Assembly: GCF_900106855.1 (NCBI RefSeq)
Contig: NZ_FNWI01000004.1
Span: forward strand, 1,054,001-1,118,000
Direction of reading: 5' to 3'
Length of the DNA stretch: 64,000 nucleotides
Source: Varibaculum massiliense
GTDB taxonomy: Bacteria; Actinomycetota; Actinomycetes; Actinomycetales; Actinomycetaceae
In this document: piece by piece, positions 44,541 to 53,302 of the stretch
Layout of the letters: each line of letters opens with the position of its first letter
How positions within the stretch are numbered: the first letter of the stretch is position 1
The notes under the pieces: generated by a model
The model's database searches: none
Told to the model about the DNA's origin: nothing
The model's input: only the letters and a program-made list of their open reading frames with translations
Program-made: the position numbers and the translations under genes

Positions 44541-45386
44541 TTAATCCAGTAAAATCTCTGCTACTTGGGTTAATACCTGGGAAGCGCCGCCAGACACCCG
44601 CACGTCCGCAAGGGAGTCGGCGGCCGTGGGTCCCCGGTTAATCACCGCTACCTTGGCGCCAGTTCCCCAGGCCTCCCGCAACACCCATAGCCCGGTTAGC
44701 ACCGCCAGGGAAGTTCCCACTGCCAGCACTACGTCCGCTTCCCGCGCAGCCGCGAAAGAACGATCCATCGCTTCACCTGGCAAGGCTTCCCCGAAAAACA
44801 CGATTCCCGGTTTAATAATCCCACCGCAACGCGGACAAGACAGCAGGTTGAACTGGCAAGCACGCGCTGCCTGCTCATCGGCTGCCGCTAACACTGCCAC
44901 GTTTTTAGGATCAGGGTCGTCTTTTACGTCCGGATTAAGTTTACGTAGCTCCTGGTCAATATGTTCGCGCGAAAACACTGCTCCACAGCCCAGGCACTGG
45001 ACTTCCTCGAAAGTGCCGTGCAGCAGCTGCACATTCTTACAGCCTGCCTTGCGGTCTAGGCCGTCTACGTTTTGGGTGGCGATACAGTTAATTAGCCCTG
45101 CCTCCTCCAGACGCGCTAAAGCCCGATGCCCCGGGGTGGGCTGCAGCCGCGCCACGGTTTTCCAGGTTTCTTGATTGCGCCGCCACACCCATTTTTGCCA
45201 ATAAAGCTCGCCTAAGAACTGATCCATATCGACGGTGGGCATCCCGGAAGAACCGGTGCCGCGATAATCCGGAATCCCGGCATCGGTGGACATTCCGGCT
45301 CCCGCCACCACAATCGTTTTCTTCTCCGCCATTAAATCCGCTATGGCGCGGGCTCCCGCTTTTTCTTCCTCAATGAACTCGCTCAC
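44541..45386 (-). CDS. Sir2-family NAD-dependent protein deacylase
   Basis: 281 residues from a GTG at 45386 with GGGAGG upstream. NAD-binding and catalytic motifs are complete: GAGMSTDAGIPDYRG, TQNVDGLDRKAG and the catalytic His in LLHGTFEEVQC. The zinc site has two Cys pairs, CLGCGAVF and CPRCGGIIKPGIVFFGE. Between the two pairs lies a roughly 45-residue insertion with charged sequence (LNPDVKDDPDPKN), longer than in CobB. It removes acyl groups from protein lysines using NAD+. Single gene, divergent from tatA. Confidence 0.95.
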   Translation of the reverse strand: MSEFIEEEKAGARAIADLMAEKKTIVVAGAGMSTDAGIPDYRGTGSSGMPTVDMDQFLGELYWQKWVWRRNQETWKTVARLQPTPGHRALARLEEAGLINCIATQNVDGLDRKAGCKNVQLLHGTFEEVQCLGCGAVFSREHIDQELRKLNPDVKDDPDPKNVAVLAAADEQAARACQFNLLSCPRCGGIIKPGIVFFGEALPGEAMDRSFAAAREADVVLAVGTSLAVLTGLWVLREAWGTGAKVAVINRGPTAADSLADVRVSGGASQVLTQVAEILLD

Positions 45387-45605
45387 GTTTTGCCTCCCGC
45401 CCTCAGACTACCGCGTTTAGAGGGCGATTACCGAGGACGCAACCAGCATTAACGGGGCGTGCGCTTTATATAACCCTAAAAATTTGCTGGTTAACTGGGT
45501 AAGTTTTAGCTATTGTCAATAGGAGTAACCTATTTGCCGCCTAACCCCGCTACAATTGGGGAAGGCAATTTTAGATGCCGTCTGCAAGAAAGGAAGGGCA
45601 CCACC

Positions 45606-45896
45606 GTGAGGCCAGTACATATTCTGATTCTGCTCCTGGTGTTAATCATTGTTTTTGGAGCCTCGAAGCTGCCCGACATTGCCCGCAATATCGGTAAATC
45701 TGCGAAAGTTTTGAAGTCTGAACTTTCTGATCTCAGCGAAGATGACAATACCAAGCAGGTAGCGGCAGGGACTCAGAACCCCCAAATTTCTGCTACTCCT
45801 TCTTCTCCGGCACCGACGCAGGGTAACGTCCAGACTTCCTCACCGGAAGTAGCTAGCGGACAGTCCGACACCGCGGATTCGCCGGAAACCAAATAG
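45606..45896 (+). CDS. tatA: Sec-independent translocase protein TatA/E
   Basis: 96 residues from a GTG at 45606; AAGGAAGGG lies 9 bases upstream, and the longer in-frame reading lacks such support. A single membrane helix (VHILILLLVLIIVFG) is followed by the conserved hinge and amphipathic helix GASKLPDIARNIGKSAKVLKSEL and a disordered polar tail. Forms the pore-like assembly that moves folded proteins across the membrane. TatC follows by 12 bp. Confidence 0.93.
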   Translation: MRPVHILILLLVLIIVFGASKLPDIARNIGKSAKVLKSELSDLSEDDNTKQVAAGTQNPQISATPSSPAPTQGNVQTSSPEVASGQSDTADSPETK

Positions 45897-45908
45897 TTCC
45901 CTAACCCG

Positions 45909-46730
45909 ATGCCGGGACAAAAAAAGAACAACCCGCAAGCCCGCATGCGGGTAACTGAACACCTGCTAGAACTGCGAAAACGCTTACTACTGGCGCTGGC
46001 AGGAATTTTTGTCGCCGCGATTGGCGGCTGGTTCTTAGCTACTCCTACCTTGAACTGGATGCAAAAACCGCTGCAGGAAGTAAGTGGGCAAGCCCCGCAA
46101 CTGAACTTCCAGACGATTGGTGCCGCCTTTGATATGCGGATTCAGGTTTCCCTCTGGCTCGGGGTATTGATTTCCGCGCCTTGGTGGATTTTCCAGATTG
46201 GGGCTTTTATCGCTCCGGGATTAAAACGCAAAGAAAAAATCTATATCACCAGCTTTGGTTTAGTCGGAATCCTACTTTTCAGTGGGGGCGCCCTCTCCGG
46301 AATTTGGGTGATTCCCAAAGCGGTTTCGATTCTGAATTCTTTCACCCCGAACGGCTCGGTCATGCTGCTGCGAGCCGACTCCTATATCACCTTCTTTATG
46401 CGCATGGTGCTGGCGTTCGGTCTTTCCTGCCTCGCGCCCGAAATCTTAGTGGCGCTCAACTTTGCGGGAGTAATGAAAGCCAAAACCATGTTGAAAGGTT
46501 GGCGTTGGGCAGTAGTAATTGCCGCGGTGTTCTCGGCAGTCGCCAATCCCCTCCCCACTGCCTGGCCGATGATTGTGCAGATGATGGCGTTGATTGGTCT
46601 TTATCTGTTAGCGGTAGCAATCTCCGCTATCAACGACTGGGTTCGAGCCGGAGGTAGTCTGCGCGGCAGCTTCAGCAAAATTCGGCGAAAGCGGAAAGAC
46701 AATGATGCTACTTCCGCTCCTAAGCAATAA
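45909..46730 (+). CDS. tatC: Sec-independent translocase protein TatC
   Basis: 273 residues with six helices. Signature regions: VTEHLLELRKRLLLALAGIF at the N-terminus, the cytoplasmic-periplasmic loop with PLQEVSGQAPQLNFQTIGAAFDMRIQVS, and FIAPGLKRKEKIYI. Recognises twin-arginine signal peptides together with TatA-type partners; likely cargo includes cofactor-bearing redox proteins. The basic C-terminal tail is unremarkable. Between it and the next gene (46731-46877) I see only a weak hairpin. Confidence 0.95.
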   Translation: MPGQKKNNPQARMRVTEHLLELRKRLLLALAGIFVAAIGGWFLATPTLNWMQKPLQEVSGQAPQLNFQTIGAAFDMRIQVSLWLGVLISAPWWIFQIGAFIAPGLKRKEKIYITSFGLVGILLFSGGALSGIWVIPKAVSILNSFTPNGSVMLLRADSYITFFMRMVLAFGLSCLAPEILVALNFAGVMKAKTMLKGWRWAVVIAAVFSAVANPLPTAWPMIVQMMALIGLYLLAVAISAINDWVRAGGSLRGSFSKIRRKRKDNDATSAPKQ

Positions 46731-46877
46731 TCTGGGGAGGATTTCCGCGTGTGTTTTTCCTGCCCTACGCCCTCGGAAAACAAAGCTCTAACCCAGGCTA
46801 TCTTCCCTGGTATCGTTAAGGTTTGAGGCAGAAAGAGGAACCTTGAACCATTCACGGATAAGCGAAAGGGGAAGCTG

Positions 46878-47150
46878 ATGTCCAGCCACACCAAAAAGGA
46901 CGACCCCGAAAAGATGGCGCAAATGCATCGCTGGTTAGAAGCGGTGCGCACCCAGCTGCAACTCCAGGAGGATCCGCTTAAGGATGTGGAATCAGAGCTG
47001 CTTTCTTTGATTGGAACGGTAGCGCATGGCCCTTCCCGCCCGGGGGCACCTTTAACCGCCTTTTTAACCGGATATATGACCGGTAAAGGCGCTAACGCCC
47101 AGGAAATTATTGCGCAGTTACAAAATTTAGCGAAAAACTGGCAAGACTAG
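46878..47150 (+). CDS. DUF6457 protein
   Basis: 90 residues, mostly helical and soluble (MAQMHRWLEAVRTQL, then DVESELLSLIGTVAHGPSRPGAPLTAFLTGYMTG). The HGPSRPGAPLTAFL segment is typical of the DUF6457 family, which in actinobacteria is usually encoded next to, or fused with, molybdenum-cofactor nucleotidyl transferases. The location 33 bp ahead of moaA agrees. Biochemical role unknown. AAGGGGAAG precedes the ATG. Confidence 0.75.
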   Translation: MSSHTKKDDPEKMAQMHRWLEAVRTQLQLQEDPLKDVESELLSLIGTVAHGPSRPGAPLTAFLTGYMTGKGANAQEIIAQLQNLAKNWQD

Positions 47151-47183
47151 ATATTTTGCAAGTAACTCATAGCGGAGGGAGGG

Positions 47184-48218
47184 ATGATGCACGCTAATTC
47201 CGAGAGGAATGAGCCTTCACCGCGCCTGCTTGACCGTTGGGGACGAGCAGCCGCAGACCTCCGCCTATCGGTTACCGACCGCTGTAACTTACGATGCAGC
47301 TACTGCCTACCCGAGGACGCCGCCACCTGGATTCCCCGCCAGGATTTACTGACGTCCACCGAGTTTGGGCGTCTTGCGCAAGTGGCACTGTCACTAGGGA
47401 TTCGTAAAGTTCGCCTGACCGGAGGCGAACCCCTGTTGCGCCCCGATTTAGAGGAAATCATCCGCCAGATTCACCAGGCGTTTACGCAGGCGGGCGTGCC
47501 TGCCGATATCGCGCTCACTACTAATGCTATCGGTCTAGCTCCCCGGATAGATTCACTGGTCGATGCAGGTTTAGGGCGCATCAATATTTCTTTGGATACC
47601 TTGGATCCCGACCGCTATCACGCGCTCGCAAAACGTGACCGTTTTTCCGAGGTGGCAGCGGCTTTGGAAAAGCTTCCCGGTAGCGGCTTAGAGCCTATAA
47701 AACTTAACTCGGTGATTTTAAATCAACAGTCCCTAGAGGAAATACCTGATCTGGTTCGGTTTGCGCTGCGGCGCGGTTTCCAATGGCGGGCAATAGAGTT
47801 CATGCCCATTGGCCCCCTGGGGGATTCGGCAGCTTCGCGCCCTAACGCCCGCGATATCTGGCGAAGCCTGCAAGAATGCTTTTCGCTTACCCCGATTGAA
47901 ACTGACCCGGCGGCTCCGGCGCGGCGCTGGAACGTGGCGGCCAGCAGTGACCACCCCGCCGGGATTATCGGGATTATTGCCTCCGAATCCGCGCCTTTCT
48001 GCGCGACCTGCGACCGCACCCGCCTGTCAGCTAATGGCAGAGTCTATCCTTGCCTGTTTTCTATGGCATTTGTCGATTTACTTGCTCCTTTGCGCCAAGG
48101 TGCCTCTAATGGCGAGCTGGCTCAACTTTGGCTCGCTGCCCAGGCAGATAAACCTGCTGGTCACCGCGAAATATCGGCGGGACGCAGAACCTATTCCCTT
48201 TCTCAGATAGGAGGATAA
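47184..48218 (+). CDS. moaA: GTP 3',8-cyclase
   Basis: 344 residues, radical-SAM enzyme of the first step of molybdenum cofactor synthesis (GTP to 3',8-cH2GTP). The N-terminal cluster motif is DRCNLRCSYCLPED, the SAM-binding GGEPLLR follows, and the C-terminal cluster is in APFCATCDRTRLSANGRVYPCLF. The essential C-terminal Gly-Gly is present (SLSQIGG). Two ATG codons follow a GGAGGGAGG site. moaD follows three bases after the stop. Confidence 0.97.
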   Translation: MMHANSERNEPSPRLLDRWGRAAADLRLSVTDRCNLRCSYCLPEDAATWIPRQDLLTSTEFGRLAQVALSLGIRKVRLTGGEPLLRPDLEEIIRQIHQAFTQAGVPADIALTTNAIGLAPRIDSLVDAGLGRINISLDTLDPDRYHALAKRDRFSEVAAALEKLPGSGLEPIKLNSVILNQQSLEEIPDLVRFALRRGFQWRAIEFMPIGPLGDSAASRPNARDIWRSLQECFSLTPIETDPAAPARRWNVAASSDHPAGIIGIIASESAPFCATCDRTRLSANGRVYPCLFSMAFVDLLAPLRQGASNGELAQLWLAAQADKPAGHREISAGRRTYSLSQIGG

Positions 48219-48221
48219 TCC

Positions 48222-48467
48222 GTGGTCACGGTACGTTTTTTCGCTGGCGCTGCCCAGGCAGCAGGAGTTGATAGCGCACAGGTTACGGCAGCTGCCAACC
48301 AAACTTTGCGGGAAATCGCCCAAGCAGCCAGCAGTAACGACTTATCCCCGATTTTGGAGGTTAGTTCTTTCCTAGTCGATGGCGCCCTCGCCGATGGCGA
48401 CACTCCCCTCGGCGAATCTGCCGCCAATGGACAGCTAGATGTACTCCCGCCCTTCGCAGGGGGTTAG
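48222..48467 (+). CDS. moaD: molybdopterin synthase small subunit
   Basis: 81 residues, ubiquitin-like sulfur carrier of the ThiS/MoaD fold ending in the required Gly-Gly (PPFAGG). GTG start with AGGAGG seven to eight bases upstream. It is adenylated by MoeB and supplies sulfur to MoaE. moaE lies 6.5 kb away, beyond the xylose block. Confidence 0.93.
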   Translation: MVTVRFFAGAAQAAGVDSAQVTAAANQTLREIAQAASSNDLSPILEVSSFLVDGALADGDTPLGESAANGQLDVLPPFAGG

Positions 48468-48484
48468 GAGTAGCACCCGAATGT

Positions 48485-48592
48485 GCGCGGGAAATAAGTT
48501 TTATCCGATCAGGTTAGGCGGGCGTAAAAATCGAAAAATAACGTGGTTATTTTTCGATTTTTTGGGCGGGAGGAAAAACTTATTTTCCGCGC
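48485..48592 (+). repeat. conserved long-hairpin element, copy A
   Basis: Outer stem of 18 pairs (48485-48502 with 48575-48592, one G-U). Left internal strand ATCCGATCAGGTTAGG then CGGGCGTAA (48503-48527). Inner stem of 14-17 pairs (from 48526-48529 to 48542, with 48546-48562) with a three-base loop. Right internal strand TTTGGGCGGGAGGA. The internal strands are identical to copy B, but both stems differ and still pair. Lies between the moaD and xylB stops, with no T run. Confidence 0.85.
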
Positions 48593-48648
48593 AAGGGTCG
48601 GAACCGGAAAAAGACACGGCAGCAATGACAGTGCCCAAGCGGATGTAC

Positions 48649-50058
48649 CTACAGTAATTTTTCCATTAGGGGCAGATAGCGTTCCCACGCCGGATTTTCT
48701 TCTTTCGGCTGTATTTCAGCACTGAATTGTGGTTCCCAATTTTGCCCGGGTATTTCCCCAGCAACAATCGCCGCCTGACGGGCGGCTCCTTTGGCAACAT
48801 ATTCGCCGGGTTCTGGTAGACGTAACGGAATCTGCAAAATGTCAGAAAGTATCTGCGCTAAAACCGTTGATTTTGCCGCTCCCCCAATCAGCATCGCTTT
48901 ATTTACTGTGACCCCACCAGCTCGCACAGATTCCAGCGCAGCACGCATGTGGCAGGCTATACCTTCAAATGCAAGACGGGCGAAATTCTCTTTAGTCATT
49001 GCCCCGGGAGTCATCCCGAAAATACTGGCTGTTGCTTCAGGAAGATTCGGGGTACGTTCCCCGGCAAAATAGGGCAATAAAGTCATTCCTCCGCATCCGG
49101 TTTCACCCTTGGCGGCGAGCTCATCGAGTTCAAGGTAGTTAATCCCTAAGATTCGGCAGAAGTAGTCTTGTATTTGCGAACCGTTGATAGTACAGGCGAG
49201 TGGTAACCACTTTCCGGTGGCATCCATGAAACCGGTAACTCCGCTTTTCGAATCCCGGAGGGGATGGCCAGCTACTGCCGCCACTACCCCGGATGTTCCT
49301 AAAGAAAGCGAAGCCTCTCCCTCCTGAAGGTTAAGCCCCAAAGCCGCACCGGCGTTATCCCCACACCCAGGCCCTAAAATACCCCCACCGAACTCTGCGC
49401 TGGCGTTACCTACTTTTTCGAAGGGATCTGCAATGCGCGGCAGGATTATTTTTCGCGCTTCTTCTTCGGATAATCTCAGCGCATGAGCCAAAATGTCATA
49501 GCGATAGGATCCGTCCTCACAATCCACATAACCGGTTCCAGAGGCGTCCGAGCGGTCTGTTACTAGGTCACGTAAATCACCCGACCCCCGAATTTTCCAG
49601 GTCAGCCAATCATGGGGCAAACAAATTGCCGCGATCCGGTTTAAGTTTTCTTTTTCATGATCAGCTATCCACCGCAACTTGGAAACCGTAAGAGAAGCAA
49701 CCGGAACGGAACCTACCGCCTGAGCCCAGAAATCCGCCCCTTTTTCTTCGATTAATGCCGCTGCGCTTGCTGCTGACTTGGTGTCATTCCAAAGCTGCGC
49801 TGGTCGAATCACTTTTCCGGCTTCATCAAGTAACACCATGCCATGCTGTTGTCCTCCAACCGCGAGCGCGGTGACATCATTGAGACCGCCAGCCTGGGCA
49901 GATGCTTCACGAAATGCTTCTAACCAGGAACTAGGTGCTACTTCAGTCCCTTCGGGATGAGGCGTTTTCCCTTGTCGGACAATTTTCCCAGTTTCTACTT
50001 CGATTACCAGAACTTTACAAGATTGAGTTGAAGAATCTATCCCAGCTACTAAAGTCAT
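48649..50058 (-). CDS. xylB: xylulokinase
   Basis: 469 residues from the ATG at 50058, which has AGGAG six bases upstream; longer readings are unsupported. FGGY-family carbohydrate kinase: N-terminal ATP/phosphate motif VAGIDSSTQSCKVLVIE, ALAVGGQQHGMVLLDEAGKVIRPAQLWND (xylulose-binding region), GCGDNAGAALGLNL with the catalytic Asp, and a C-terminal GGAAKSTVLAQILSDI. Phosphorylates D-xylulose made by XylA. Divergent from xylA, with two operator-like palindromes between them. Confidence 0.95.
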   Translation of the reverse strand: MTLVAGIDSSTQSCKVLVIEVETGKIVRQGKTPHPEGTEVAPSSWLEAFREASAQAGGLNDVTALAVGGQQHGMVLLDEAGKVIRPAQLWNDTKSAASAAALIEEKGADFWAQAVGSVPVASLTVSKLRWIADHEKENLNRIAAICLPHDWLTWKIRGSGDLRDLVTDRSDASGTGYVDCEDGSYRYDILAHALRLSEEEARKIILPRIADPFEKVGNASAEFGGGILGPGCGDNAGAALGLNLQEGEASLSLGTSGVVAAVAGHPLRDSKSGVTGFMDATGKWLPLACTINGSQIQDYFCRILGINYLELDELAAKGETGCGGMTLLPYFAGERTPNLPEATASIFGMTPGAMTKENFARLAFEGIACHMRAALESVRAGGVTVNKAMLIGGAAKSTVLAQILSDILQIPLRLPEPGEYVAKGAARQAAIVAGEIPGQNWEPQFSAEIQPKEENPAWERYLPLMEKLL

Positions 50059-50128
50059 TTTTCTCCTACAGAGTATGGAGCGTGCATATTCGCCCTTCAC
50101 TGGGCTAGACAACTCCGTCTACATTTAC

Positions 50129-50149
50129 TTTGTTTTAGTTTCAAACATA
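50129..50149. promoter_or_regulatory. putative XylR operator, xylB-proximal
   Basis: Imperfect palindrome TTTGTTTTAGTTTCAAACAT, matching the TTTGTTT...AAACA half sites of the better copy at 50245-50265. It lies 71 bases upstream of xylB. Binding by the ROK repressor of this cluster is inferred from position and symmetry. Confidence 0.5.
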
Positions 50150-50244
50150 GTCTATTTGGGTACCGAAAGTTGGTCAAGACTATTTACGCAGTACAGCTAT
50201 ATGACATAACTCACTTTGCTAAGCATTTTATTAATGTGCTAGCC

Positions 50245-50265
50245 TTTGTTTTGTCATAAAACAAA
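50245..50265. promoter_or_regulatory. putative XylR operator, xylA-proximal
   Basis: Perfect palindrome TTTGTTTT-GTCAT-AAAACAAA with 8-bp arms, 68 bases upstream of the xylA start. Similar TTTGTTT/AAACAAA operators are known for ROK-type XylR proteins. Together with the site at 50129-50149 it would allow joint control of xylB and xylA. Confidence 0.65.
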
Positions 50266-50333
50266 TAGTCGATCTCTGGTTCGGGTGTAAATAAAACACA
50301 CTTACCGATGGGCTCGTACGAGGAGGTACTTAA

Positions 50334-51680
50334 ATGTCAGATTTATGGAAAACGGATACTATTCCCTTTGTTGGAAACGACGATCCACGACAAGGACTAG
50401 GATTCCACTACTACCAACCGGACAGGGTTGTCGCGGGGAAGAAAATGTCAGAATGGCTACGCTTCGGGGTCGCCTATTGGCACAGCTTCCAACAGCGGTT
50501 GGTGGATCCCTTTGGCGAGGGAACCGCGCAACGCCCCTACGACTCTCTTACTGACCCCCTGGAGCTGGCGTTAGCCAAAGTTGATTATTCCTTCGAGTTT
50601 TATCAAAAACTGGGTGTTGAATACTTCTGCTTCCATGACCGCGACATCGCTCCCGAAGGCGACACCTTACGGGAAACTAATCAAAACCTGGACAAAGTAG
50701 TTGACCGGATTGAAAAACGTCAGCAAGAAACCGGAATAAAACTTCTTTGGAACACTTGCAATTTGTTCACTAATCCGCGGTTCCAAGCCGGGGCAGCTAC
50801 TTCCCCCTTTGCAGATGTATTCGCCTACTCGGGCGCCCAGCTTAAACACAGTTTAGAAATTGCAAAACGTTTGGGAGCAGAAAACTACGTGTTCTGGGGT
50901 GGGCGTGAAGGCTACGAAAACCTGTGGAACACAGATCTAAAGCGCGAACAAGACCATATGGCCAGCTTCTTCCATGCCGCTGTGGATTACGCGAAAGAGA
51001 TAGGTCTTGACTCTCAATTCCTGATTGAACCGAAACCGAAAGAGCCCACCACTCACCAGTACGATTTCGATGCCGCCACCAGCATTGCGTTCCTCAAGAC
51101 CTACGGCTTGGACGACAGCTTCAAACTTAACTTAGAGGGCAACCACGCTAACCTTGCAGGGCATAGCTATCAGCACGAAGTCCGAGTTGCGCGTTCTGCC
51201 GGGATGCTCGGCTCTCTGGATGCCAACCAAGGGGACAAACTATTAGGTTGGGATTTGGATGAATTTCCCTCCGACCTGTACGAAACTACTGCAGTAATGT
51301 GGGAAGTACTTTCCGAAGGAAGCATCGGTCCTCGCGGCGGTCTCAACTTCGACGCGAAACCAAGGCGTAGCTCTTACACCGAGGAAGATCTATTCGCCGC
51401 ACATATCGTGGGGATGGACTCCTATGCGGCTGGTCTACTGGTTGCCGCCAAGCTAAAAGAGGATGGCTTCATCGATGAAATCCTACAAAAACGCTATTCC
51501 TCCTTTGACCAGGGAATAGGCAAGAAGATTGAGGACGGTCAGTTTACTTTGGCCGATTTGGAGGAGTATTCCCTAGACAAGACGCAATCTGAACTGATGA
51601 ATGCTAACGAACCTGGGGAACTAGAAACCATCAAGGCTACTTTGAACAACTACTTGGTAAAAGCTCTCGCTGACGCCTAG
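50334..51680 (+). CDS. xylA: xylose isomerase
   Basis: 448 residues, the long (class II-like) form of the enzyme that converts D-xylose to D-xylulose. Motifs: [12 protein letters not shown] with the catalytic His, [37 protein letters not shown] (metal-binding Glu) and [18 protein letters not shown] (metal and substrate residues). GAGGAGG lies eight bases before the ATG. It is followed by a strong hairpin and the transporter gene. Confidence 0.97.
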   Translation: MSDLWKTDTIPFVGNDDPRQGLGFHYYQPDRVVAGKKMSEWLRFGVAYWHSFQQRLVDPFGEGTAQRPYDSLTDPLELALAKVDYSFEFYQKLGVEYFCFHDRDIAPEGDTLRETNQNLDKVVDRIEKRQQETGIKLLWNTCNLFTNPRFQAGAATSPFADVFAYSGAQLKHSLEIAKRLGAENYVFWGGREGYENLWNTDLKREQDHMASFFHAAVDYAKEIGLDSQFLIEPKPKEPTTHQYDFDAATSIAFLKTYGLDDSFKLNLEGNHANLAGHSYQHEVRVARSAGMLGSLDANQGDKLLGWDLDEFPSDLYETTAVMWEVLSEGSIGPRGGLNFDAKPRRSSYTEEDLFAAHIVGMDSYAAGLLVAAKLKEDGFIDEILQKRYSSFDQGIGKKIEDGQFTLADLEEYSLDKTQSELMNANEPGELETIKATLNNYLVKALADA

Positions 51681-51705
51681 TTATTAACTGACATCTAGTC
51701 ACGCC

Positions 51706-51738
51706 GGTTGGGTTCAGACAAAATGTCTGAACCCAACC
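51706..51738 (+). terminator. hairpin between xylA and xylE
   Basis: Perfect 15-bp arms (GGTTGGGTTCAGACA at 51706-51720, complement at 51724-51738) and a 3-base loop, 26 bp past the xylA stop. No T run follows, so it may be a partial terminator or a 3'-end stabiliser that sets xylA expression above xylE. Confidence 0.7.
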
Positions 51739-51824
51739 CCACTCTCAATAACCGAGTTCCCAAAAGGAACTTACTAAAATAGCTCTACAAGCTGCGAAGA
51801 TGCGGCAAATAATCGGTGATAAAA

Positions 51825-53177
51825 ATGCGAAAAAATAAAATTTCTATGACTTTCGTGTACCTGTTCGGTTCCCTAGGAGGACTACTCTTCGGATATGATA
51901 CCGGCGTTATTTCAGGTGCAATTCTATTTATTCAAGACCAGCTCCACCTTGATGCCTGGGGTCAAGGTTGGGTAGTTAGCTCCGTCTTACTAGGGGCAGT
52001 AGTGGGGGCCGCCGTAATCGGTCCCCTATCTGACCGCTATGGGAGACGTCGCCTCATCCTCCTGGCTTCCATAATTTTCTTCGTTGGTGCCATTGGATCC
52101 GGCATCGCATCCGGGGTTGCGGTGCTGATTATTTCCCGTCTAATCCTCGGTTTGGGAGTAGGAACCGCCTCCGCTCTAATTCCCACCTACCTATCGGAAA
52201 TGTCGCCAGTTTCCAAGCGCGGTTTCATAACCGGTTTGTTCCAACTGATGGTGATGACCGGGATTCTGCTGGCATACATTACCAACTACGCTTTTGCTGG
52301 TTTCTACACCGGTTGGCGTTGGATGCTCGGTATCGCAGCGCTTCCCTCGGCCATTTTGTTCATTGGGGCATTGATCCTACCTGAAAGTCCTCGCTACTTA
52401 GTTAAAGTAGGTCGCCCTGAAGTTGCAAGGCGCTATTTGAACGCTATGTATAAAGGCGACGAAACCGAAGTCGAGACAAAAATTAAGGAAATTCAGCACC
52501 AGGTTGATATGGAAGAAGGTACCTGGAGCGAACTGTTTGGCAAGACTGCCCGTCCAGCCCTGGTAGCAGCCATTGGCTTGGCGATTTTCCAACAGATAAT
52601 GGGTTGTAATACCGTACTTTATTACGCCCCCACTATCTTCACTGATGTCGGGTTTGGGGTTTCGGCGGCGTTAATTGCACATATCGGAATCGGCGTTTTC
52701 AACGTGATAGTGACCGTAATCGGAATTTGGTTAATGGACAAGATTGACCGCAAGAAAATGCTTATTGGAGGAGCTGTCGGCATGGCGATTTCTCTATTAG
52801 TAATGAGCATCGGCATGCATTTTTCCAGCCAATCGCATACCGCAGCGTATATTTGCGCGATTGCGTTAACGATTTACATCGCCTTTTTCTCAGCAACTTG
52901 GGGACCGGTCATGTGGGTAATGATTGGGGAAATGTTCCCCCTAAATATCCGCGGTATCGGAAACTCCTTCGGAGCGGTCATTAACTGGGGTGCCAACTCC
53001 GTGGTGTCGCTAACCTTCCCCTTCCTCCTCAACTTCTTTGGGACCGGTAGCTTGTTCTTCGGATACGCGGCGGCTTGTGTACTGGCAATTTGGTTTGTAC
53101 ACAGCAAGGTTTTCGAAACCCGCAATCGCTCCCTGGAGGAGATTGAAGATGGTCTACGCAAGGGCAACCTAAAATAG
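51825..53177 (+). CDS. xylE: sugar/H+ symporter, probably xylose (MFS sugar porter)
   Basis: 450 residues from the ATG at 51825 (a GTG nine bases earlier is possible; the ribosome site is weak). Twelve helices with the sugar-porter signatures FGYDTGVISGA, SDRYGRRRL, PESPRYL and the substrate helix IFQQIMGCNTVLYYAPTIF with its QQ-x-x-G motif. Placement between xylA and xylR makes D-xylose the likely substrate. Symbol by analogy to Escherichia coli XylE. Confidence 0.88.
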   Translation: MRKNKISMTFVYLFGSLGGLLFGYDTGVISGAILFIQDQLHLDAWGQGWVVSSVLLGAVVGAAVIGPLSDRYGRRRLILLASIIFFVGAIGSGIASGVAVLIISRLILGLGVGTASALIPTYLSEMSPVSKRGFITGLFQLMVMTGILLAYITNYAFAGFYTGWRWMLGIAALPSAILFIGALILPESPRYLVKVGRPEVARRYLNAMYKGDETEVETKIKEIQHQVDMEEGTWSELFGKTARPALVAAIGLAIFQQIMGCNTVLYYAPTIFTDVGFGVSAALIAHIGIGVFNVIVTVIGIWLMDKIDRKKMLIGGAVGMAISLLVMSIGMHFSSQSHTAAYICAIALTIYIAFFSATWGPVMWVMIGEMFPLNIRGIGNSFGAVINWGANSVVSLTFPFLLNFFGTGSLFFGYAAACVLAIWFVHSKVFETRNRSLEEIEDGLRKGNLK

Positions 53178-53211
53178 GAGTCGCATAAAACAAAATAAAT
53201 TTTTATCAATC

Positions 53212-53275
53212 GCCACCGAACTGGCAGAATAAATATAGCTGTGAAGCAAAGTATTACCAGTTCGGTGGCATTTTT
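53212..53275 (+). terminator. intrinsic terminator of xylE
   Basis: Perfect 13-bp arms (GCCACCGAACTGG at 53212-53224, complement at 53257-53269) followed by ATTTTT. The 32-base loop is unusually long and AT-rich. xylR starts 28 bp later, so this may also lower read-through into xylR. Confidence 0.8.
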
Positions 53276-53302
53276 CCTATGCTCTATTTCAAGGAGTGAT
53301 AA

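Noticed and set aside
48485-48592. Self-cleaving ribozyme (twister or hammerhead type) for elements A to C
   Set aside because: The conserved internal strands do not contain the hammerhead CUGAUGA/GAA core, and I cannot match the twister arrangement of conserved loops.
48485-48592. Integron attC or IS200/IS605-type transposon end for elements A to C
   Set aside because: No attC core sites, no integrase or Y1 transposase in the window, and the stems vary freely in sequence while keeping pairing.
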